Of a stretch of DNA of 64,000 bases, positions 59,002 through 64,000 are shown piece after piece (position 1 is the stretch's first letter; every line of letters starts with the position of its first letter). The stretch is taken from assembly GCF_021532315.1 (NCBI RefSeq), contig NZ_JAKGAO010000012.1:186001-250000 (forward strand). Reading direction: 5' to 3'. This stretch comes from Paenibacillus tarimensis. GTDB lineage: Bacteria; Bacillota; Bacilli; Paenibacillales; Paenibacillaceae. The position numbers and the translations under genes were made by a program. Below the pieces are notes generated by a model. The model ran no database searches, was not told the origin of the DNA, and worked only from the letters and a program-made list of their open reading frames with translations.

Positions 59002-60618
59002 CTAGCCTGCCAGTCGGATAATCCGAGATTTCAGCTCCTCCAGACTAAACGGCTTTGTCATATAATCATCCGCTCCCAGATCAAGCGCTCTCTCGATATC
59101 CTCTTCGCTGCCTCTTGCGGTCAGCATGATCACCAGATAACGGGATGGTTCCGCTATTCTGCGGATTCGTTCCAATACTTCGAGCCCGTCCATTCCCTGC
59201 AGCATGCCATCGAGCACAATTAAGTAGGAATCGCCGCCTGTGTGCCATTCATCCTCGAAGAACGATTCTCCACCCCTATAAGTCCGAATGTCGGCATTCA
59301 CCAACTGGCCCAGCAGACCCTTCAGACTCTCCGCCAGCATGGTCCGCACAATCGGGTCATCATCAATGACCGCTACACGGAGCACACATCCCTGCATCTC
59401 CAGACTGTTCGAATCCGCCATTACAGAGCGGTTCCGGCCCTTCCTCTTGGCTATGTACAGCGCCTGGTCAGCCCAGGACAGCCAGTCCTTCATCTCCGTG
59501 TGCTCGCCGAAGTATTCCACCACACCAGCGGAGAATGTGACCGGGAAACGCTCCGAATTCGAGGTGAAGACCAGCCGTTCAAAGCCCTTGCGCAGCCGCT
59601 CGACGATCTGCATCGCTTCGGTGCCCCCCGTCTGGTCCAGAAGCAGCACAAACTCTTCGCCCCCATAACGCGTAAAGACATCCGTGGGACGCATGTTGGC
59701 CTTCATATATTCAGCAAACTGGGACAAAACATAATCGCCCATCAAATGTCCGTGGGCATCGTTGATCTGTTTGAAGTGATCCAGGTCGAGCACGGCAAGC
59801 GAGAAATGCTTCTTGCTGCGTTCGTACTCGAGCTGAAGCTTCGCATAATGGTCGGACAGATATTTCCGGTTATAGGCCCCTGTCAGCTCATCTATAAAGA
59901 GCGACTGATTGATCCAGCGCTTTTTCTCGAACTTCCGCTGAAGCTTAATAATTAGTTCTTCCAAATCAAGCGGTTTATGTAGAAAATCATCAGCACCCAT
60001 CCGGAAGGCATTCAGCCGTGTCTCCCTGTCGTTGTCCACACTGACCATGATCGTTGACGCGAGCTGCTTTCGGATAATATCCTGAATCGATTCCATTACC
60101 CGCAACCCGTTCGTCTCAGGCAGGAAGTAATCAATAATAAAGCAATCAGGATTCAAGTTATGAAAATAGGATATTGCTTTATCAGGGCTGCGGGTAGCCA
60201 CCACGACCCAGCCGCACTGCTCGAGCTTCTCCTTCAAATACATAAGAAATGTTATATCATCGTCCAAAATTAGAACGAGTGGCTTGTCCTTATCAATTAC
60301 GGCAGGCGATAAATCATCACCGTCCATACGCAGCTCTTCATTATCATGATAGTTGTATACAATCTTTATAATGTCTACCAGGAAGGTCCGCAGTTCAGCG
60401 GGCATCCAACATTTTTCGTTGTTATCCTTCTGCTTCTCCATCAGCTGCTCGGCTGCTTCCTGTAGATCAACCAGTCCAATCGTTCCCGCCGTTCCTATGA
60501 CCGTGTGCAGCAGCCTATGGACTTCAGCATCCGGTACGGACTCTGATTCCTCCAGCCATATCTCAAGCTGGCGGACAAGATCTGTGATTAGCATATCCCG
60601 GTATTTATTCATGAACAA
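59002..60618 (-). CDS. HPt-REC-GGDEF-REC diguanylate cyclase
   Basis: 538-residue cytosolic signalling protein. Domains: an HPt-like domain (1-100) with [13 protein letters not shown] and candidate phospho-histidine 38; REC1 (113-232), Asp163 in [13 protein letters not shown] (240-400), active site GGEEF at 319-323 and I-site RPTD at 310-313; REC2 (410-538), Asp470 in YLIVLDGML. It should make cyclic di-GMP, with product feedback through the I-site, under phosphorelay control. SD AAGGGG six to seven bases upstream fits the TTG at 60618; ATG at 60612 is the alternative. No kinase lies next to it. Confidence 0.9.
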   Translation of the reverse strand: MFMNKYRDMLITDLVRQLEIWLEESESVPDAEVHRLLHTVIGTAGTIGLVDLQEAAEQLMEKQKDNNEKCWMPAELRTFLVDIIKIVYNYHDNEELRMDGDDLSPAVIDKDKPLVLILDDDITFLMYLKEKLEQCGWVVVATRSPDKAISYFHNLNPDCFIIDYFLPETNGLRVMESIQDIIRKQLASTIMVSVDNDRETRLNAFRMGADDFLHKPLDLEELIIKLQRKFEKKRWINQSLFIDELTGAYNRKYLSDHYAKLQLEYERSKKHFSLAVLDLDHFKQINDAHGHLMGDYVLSQFAEYMKANMRPTDVFTRYGGEEFVLLLDQTGGTEAMQIVERLRKGFERLVFTSNSERFPVTFSAGVVEYFGEHTEMKDWLSWADQALYIAKRKGRNRSVMADSNSLEMQGCVLRVAVIDDDPIVRTMLAESLKGLLGQLVNADIRTYRGGESFFEDEWHTGGDSYLIVLDGMLQGMDGLEVLERIRRIAEPSRYLVIMLTARGSEEDIERALDLGADDYMTKPFSLEELKSRIIRLAG

Positions 60619-60628
60619 TTGCTACCCC

Positions 60629-60670
60629 TTAGATGTATCTTAGATGTAAGTTAGATGTATGTTTGATGCC
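60629..60670 (-). repeat. 11-bp tandem repeats in the leader of the diguanylate cyclase gene
   Basis: TTAGATGTA occurs at 60629, 60640 and 60651, exactly 11 bp apart, with a degenerate fourth (TTTGATG) at 60662. On the minus strand the last copy (TACATCTAAGG) runs into the ribosome site AAGGGG of the GGDEF gene. It might be a protein or RNA-binding platform controlling translation or initiation; not seen elsewhere in the window. Confidence 0.8.
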
Positions 60671-60684
60671 TTTTTCGATGCCCT

Positions 60685-61392
60685 TTATTTATCGGCAGAC
60701 GAAGCGGATTCTTTGACAGTCAGATACACGAGCCTGCCGGCCGCATGCCCGACTGCCGCCGCAGTCCCGCCATAGACATGCTCCAAGCCGTATGTCCGGC
60801 TCTGGGTGGCAGCCACGACAAGCGCATCGGTCGTTGTGCCTGTTGCCAGCTTGCCCGCTGATTCCGCATCCTGGACACCCAGATCCCACAATGCCGAGGA
60901 TTTGGCTTCAGTAGCCGTACACATAAGGTTCAGCATGGCGGCAGGCGAGAATAGGCCATCCAAAAAAATCATCGTATTAATCGTACCGGGGCGGTAGGAT
61001 GGAAAGACGGTGCGGGGAATCCCTGCTTTAGCTGCGTTGCCCAGTCCGGCAGTTGTGCATACAACCATCCTGAAGCCATCCCCCCTGGCTTCTTGAACCG
61101 ATGCCCGGGTCAAGTCCGCAGCAGTCAGGAGCCCGATTGTACGGGAAGCATCCACTCCCTGCGCGTTTAGATAATGCCGCAAATCCGTTACAGGGTCCGA
61201 GCAGTCAAAGTCAAGCGCTACCCGGCGGTTAACAAACGTATCCGCTTGATAGAAACCGCCGTTAAGAATGGCACTGCTGGCGCAATCAAGCCTCCCGGCT
61301 CCGCTCACACTAATGGCGTCTTCCTTGAGCGTGAATGTAAGGTCAGGCCAGCAATCTGCATGATATAAGCGTCCGGAGCGAAAGGGCTGCAT
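60685..61392 (-). CDS. cbiZ: Adenosylcobinamide amidohydrolase
   Basis: Cleaves adenosylcobinamide to adenosylcobyric acid, allowing salvage of cobinamide from outside. 235 residues; the CbiZ family is recognised from VVCTTAGLGNAAKAG, NTMIFLDGLFSPAAML and TGTTTDALVVAATQ. Its start ATG at 61392 shares one base with the cobQ stop (TAATG), and GGGAGG lies just upstream, so translation is coupled to cobQ. CbiZ and CobQ together let cobinamide re-enter the pathway at cobyric acid. Confidence 0.93.
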   Translation of the reverse strand: MQPFRSGRLYHADCWPDLTFTLKEDAISVSGAGRLDCASSAILNGGFYQADTFVNRRVALDFDCSDPVTDLRHYLNAQGVDASRTIGLLTAADLTRASVQEARGDGFRMVVCTTAGLGNAAKAGIPRTVFPSYRPGTINTMIFLDGLFSPAAMLNLMCTATEAKSSALWDLGVQDAESAGKLATGTTTDALVVAATQSRTYGLEHVYGGTAAAVGHAAGRLVYLTVKESASSADK

Positions 61393-63029
61393 TATAATTT
61401 CCTCCCAAGTCCCGTAATGTTATAAATAACTTCCATGTCCAGATGCCGCCTCACATGGTCTGCCAAACGGTCGAACGCGGCTTCACGCCGCTCTCTGAAC
61501 CGCAGCAGCGGCTTAAGCGGCCCCAGCCCCCTTGCTGCCCGCACTTCGTTCAGCCAAGCTCGGCGAAAATCGTCATTGTGCAGGACACCATGGATGAAGG
61601 TACCCCAGACTCTGCCGTCCCCGCTAGCCGCCCCTTCAGCATAAGCGGATTCATATTGCGACTGCCCGCTCATTGCCCGTAGCGGTTCTTCCTCTCGTGC
61701 AAGTATGAAGGGCCGGGCGTAATCCCCTTCACTCCGCACTTCACCCATATGAATCTCATATCCCGCAATAGAATGCTTTTCCTGCCAGCCCGGCAGCTGA
61801 GCCTCACCCTTCACCCTGACCGTTCTCTTGTCAGCGGCGAATACTACCGAGAACGGAAACCATCCCAATGCGGCCGTCTCTTCCTTATCCGATTCCACCT
61901 TCATAGGATCAAGTAGGCGGCTGCCCATCATCTCGTATCCCCCGCAGATTCCGGCCACCAAGCCTCCGGCACTAGCGTATTCAACAAGCCTTTGAGCCAG
62001 ACCGCACTCCTGTAGAAATAGCCAGTCCTCTACCGTATTCTTGCTTCCGGGTATAATCACAGCGTCCGGCTGTCCAAAATCACACGTCTCTGTCACATAC
62101 CGAATCCGCACATCCGGTTCATAATACAGCGGATCTATATCGGTAAAATTCGAGATGCGCGGCAGACGAAGAACAGCAATATCAAGCTTCTCAAGTGAAT
62201 CGCAGCCCGCTTGCCCTGCAAACTCCCCTGCGCTTGGCCTGCTGCCGCTGCCGCCGAATCCGTCTCTGGCCAGCCGGCTGTCGAGCGAAAGCGAGTCCTC
62301 ATCCTCCAGGCCAAGCGCTTCAAGGTAGGGAATGACACCAAGCACCGGCTTACCGGTCTTCTTTTCCAGAAAATCCAGCCCCGGCTGCAGAAGAGAAACA
62401 TCCCCCCGGAATTTATTAATGACAAACCCGGCAACCCGTTCCCGCTCATGCGGTTCCAGGAGCTCCATAGTGCCGACAATTGATGCGAACACCCCTCCTC
62501 TGTCAATGTCTGCGACTAACAGTACGGGTGCTTCCGCCCAAGCTGCCATTCTCATGTTCACGATTTCCCGGTCCTTCAGGTTAATTTCTACAGGGCTTCC
62601 GGCTCCCTCCAGAACAACCACTTCATATTCATTCCTTAATCTCCCGACAGCGTCCTGCACAATCTTCCCAGCCTCAGCGAGATACTCTTCCCTGTAAGCC
62701 CTTGCATCATAATCCCGCAGCGGTTTTCCATGCACCACAACCTGTGAAGTCATGTTCCCTTTCGGCTTCAGCAGAATCGGGTTCATATCCGTCGTAGCCG
62801 CTATCCCGCATGCGTCAGCCTGCATGCCCTGTGCCCGGCCGATTTCCTTCCCGTCCCACGTGACGTAAGAATTAAGCGACATGTTCTGGGATTTGAAGGG
62901 GGCCGTTCTATAACCATCCTGGGTAAATATCCGGCAGAGCGCAGTGGTCAGCAGACTTTTTCCGGCATCTGACGTCGTTCCCTGTACCATCAGCGTAACG
63001 GCCTTGTGACCTCTTTCATTTGGCTTCAA
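61392..63029 (-). CDS. cobQ: Cobyric acid synthase
   Basis: Amidates four side chains of adenosylcobyrinic acid a,c-diamide using glutamine and ATP. About 545 residues. N-terminal P-loop domain: MVQGTTSDAGKSLLTTALCR, FKSQNMSLNSYVT and QGMQADACG. The C-terminal class I glutaminase-like domain has VIIPGSKNTVEDW, GICGGYEMMG with the cysteine, and GTFIHGVLHND. The TTG at 63029 with GGGGGTGGAG upstream gives the canonical N-terminus; the ATG at 63047 is the alternative. It overlaps the end of cobD. Confidence 0.94.
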   Translation of the reverse strand: MKPNERGHKAVTLMVQGTTSDAGKSLLTTALCRIFTQDGYRTAPFKSQNMSLNSYVTWDGKEIGRAQGMQADACGIAATTDMNPILLKPKGNMTSQVVVHGKPLRDYDARAYREEYLAEAGKIVQDAVGRLRNEYEVVVLEGAGSPVEINLKDREIVNMRMAAWAEAPVLLVADIDRGGVFASIVGTMELLEPHERERVAGFVINKFRGDVSLLQPGLDFLEKKTGKPVLGVIPYLEALGLEDEDSLSLDSRLARDGFGGSGSRPSAGEFAGQAGCDSLEKLDIAVLRLPRISNFTDIDPLYYEPDVRIRYVTETCDFGQPDAVIIPGSKNTVEDWLFLQECGLAQRLVEYASAGGLVAGICGGYEMMGSRLLDPMKVESDKEETAALGWFPFSVVFAADKRTVRVKGEAQLPGWQEKHSIAGYEIHMGEVRSEGDYARPFILAREEEPLRAMSGQSQYESAYAEGAASGDGRVWGTFIHGVLHNDDFRRAWLNEVRAARGLGPLKPLLRFRERREAAFDRLADHVRRHLDMEVIYNITGLGRKL

Positions 63030-64000
63030 CCGCTCCACCCCCTTCATCTGTGCCGGTAGTTAAACATGCCCGCAGTTCAGCCAGCAGGCGGTCATTGTCC
63101 CCTCGAAGCTTGACGGCTACCCGGCAGTGAAACGGGCTAAGCCCTGCAAATAATGAAGCGTCCCTGATTAATACCCCTCTCCGGCCCAATGCCCTCTGCA
63201 GGTCACCTGCCGTGAGCCCTGATTCAGGAGGTAGTGAGAATAAGATATAGTTCGCTTCACCAGGATATACCCGCAGCCCCAGCCTGCCTAGCTGCTCCGA
63301 CAGATAAGGACGTTCAATAGTCAGCCATTCCAAAGTTTCCTCGGCAAAACGGCTGTCCTCCAGAGCCGCCTCCCCAATCGCTTGCGCCAGGGAATTGACA
63401 CTCCAAGGCACCTGAAGGTGGCGCATCTCCTTTATCGTATCAGGGTGAGCGATAGCATAGCCCAGTCTGATACCCGGGACCGCGTAAAACTTCGTCATCG
63501 AGCGAAGTACGGTCAAGCGCTCATGACCCTCCGCTTCCTGAATCAGGCTCGCGGCTTCTCCGTCAGGCATAAAGTCCATGAACGCTTCATCGAGTACAAC
63601 CGTATGTCCGTCATCCAGCAGTTGCCGGATTATCGAAGGTTCTACCCGGCGTCCGGTCGGATTGTTCGGTGAGCCGAATATCCACAGAGAGGGTCTGCCT
63701 TCCACTGAGGCAGCCGCTCTCTCATTAAAGGCGAATTCCTCCTCCTCCAGCAGCGGTACATCCCACACTTGCCCGCCGACCTTATGAACGGCGTCTGAAT
63801 ATTCTGTGAAGCTTGGCGCCGGGACAGCAGCAGCCCTCGGACGCTTTACTCTTATAATAAGGTCGATCAGCTCCGCCGCCCCATTACCGACCAGCACACT
63901 CTCCTCCTGCACGCCGTGCAGCCTGGCAATCTTCGCAGTCAGCCTCCTTGAAGCAGGATCCGGATAAGCAGTTATGACCCGCCCGTAATCCTGTATAACA
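63016..64000 (-). CDS. cobD: Threonine-phosphate decarboxylase CobD (partial, N-terminus beyond window)
   Basis: PLP enzyme making (R)-1-amino-2-propanol phosphate, the linker of the cobalamin nucleotide loop. Residues visible: about 327 codons with SPNNPTGRRV, DEAFMDFMPDG, and SMTKFYAVPGIRLGY, with the PLP lysine in MTKFY. The frame continues through 63913-64000 (AYPDPASRRLTAKIA and so on), so the start lies to the right of the window. Histidinol-phosphate aminotransferase is the usual confusion, but cobQ and cbiZ beside it support CobD. Overlaps cobQ by 14 bases. Confidence 0.92.
   Translation of the reverse strand, partial: VIQDYGRVITAYPDPASRRLTAKIARLHGVQEESVLVGNGAAELIDLIIRVKRPRAAAVPAPSFTEYSDAVHKVGGQVWDVPLLEEEEFAFNERAAASVEGRPSLWIFGSPNNPTGRRVEPSIIRQLLDDGHTVVLDEAFMDFMPDGEAASLIQEAEGHERLTVLRSMTKFYAVPGIRLGYAIAHPDTIKEMRHLQVPWSVNSLAQAIGEAALEDSRFAEETLEWLTIERPYLSEQLGRLGLRVYPGEANYILFSLPPESGLTAGDLQRALGRRGVLIRDASLFAGLSPFHCRVAVKLRGDNDRLLAELRACLTTGTDEGGGAVEAK

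Overview
The window looks like a chromosome segment from a low-to-mid GC Gram-positive of the Bacilli, most likely a Paenibacillus-type organism. The support is a set of Bacilli-flavoured families: YtxJ/BrxC bacilliredoxin, DUF420 (YozB/CtaM), DUF1450, YneQ-like, DUF4023-like and DUF3817 proteins, a PrsA-type foldase, a bacterial nitric oxide synthase, a B. subtilis-style puc purine catabolism cluster, and strong AGGAGG-type ribosome binding sites with many GTG and TTG starts. No phage, insertion sequence, CRISPR array or rRNA was seen. Most genes lie on the minus strand.

Layout. 1-12,141 (minus): a purine catabolism cluster in two blocks. pucR, an amidohydrolase, pucA (XdhC-like) and pucB (MobA/MocA-like) come first. 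After a 347-bp promoter region follow the three xanthine dehydrogenase subunits (pucC, pucD, pucE), OHCU decarboxylase, uricase, hydroxyisourate hydrolase and an allantoinase cut by the window edge. Together they can carry xanthine through urate to S-allantoin and allantoate. 12,172-14,332: a half-size ChrA transporter and a YwrD-like gamma-glutamyltransferase. 14,545-15,957: a c-di-GMP-I riboswitch ahead of cheX, then a minimal HExxH protein. 15,997-24,476: bacilliredoxin, DUF420 protein, two metallophosphoesterases, a SulP transporter, a PrsA-like foldase, a PilZ protein and a serine hydrolase. 25,185-26,410: tRNA-Asp(GUC) directly followed by gluQ, whose product glutamylates queuosine in that same tRNA. 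26,459-36,433: ferritin, a DUF1450 gene under a Fur-box promoter, a divergent CorA-like membrane protein, small-molecule enzymes and several small proteins too short for ordinary ORF calling. 36,517-44,786: secreted lipase, MBL hydrolase, PhzF, DinB, VanZ, GNAT, PH-domain and sugar dehydrogenase lipoprotein genes. 44,835-50,211: a BlaR1/BlaI pair, a nos-centred group that includes a 57-residue double DnaJ-type zinc-finger protein, and a LysR/DJ-1 divergent pair. 50,346-55,569: a DEAD-box helicase with an internally repeated RGG-like tail, HrpB and a Nudix hydrolase. 55,679-58,955: a DD-carboxypeptidase with a VanR/VanS-like two-component pair and a decayed corA fragment. 59,002-60,670: an HPt-REC-GGDEF-REC diguanylate cyclase with an 11-bp repeated leader. 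60,685-64,000: cobalamin salvage and assembly genes cbiZ, cobQ and cobD, the last cut by the window edge.

How the parts work together. The puc cluster is one pathway with its own regulator and cofactor-maturation genes. A second theme is cyclic di-GMP: a synthase (59,002), a likely PilZ receptor (22,362) and a riboswitch-controlled CheX (14,802) all lie within 46 kb. The most distinctive local arrangements are the tRNA-Asp/gluQ pair, the riboswitch-cheX unit, the nos/DnaJ-zinc-finger pair, and the OHCU decarboxylase and uricase reading frames separated by a single amber codon where B. subtilis has one fused protein.
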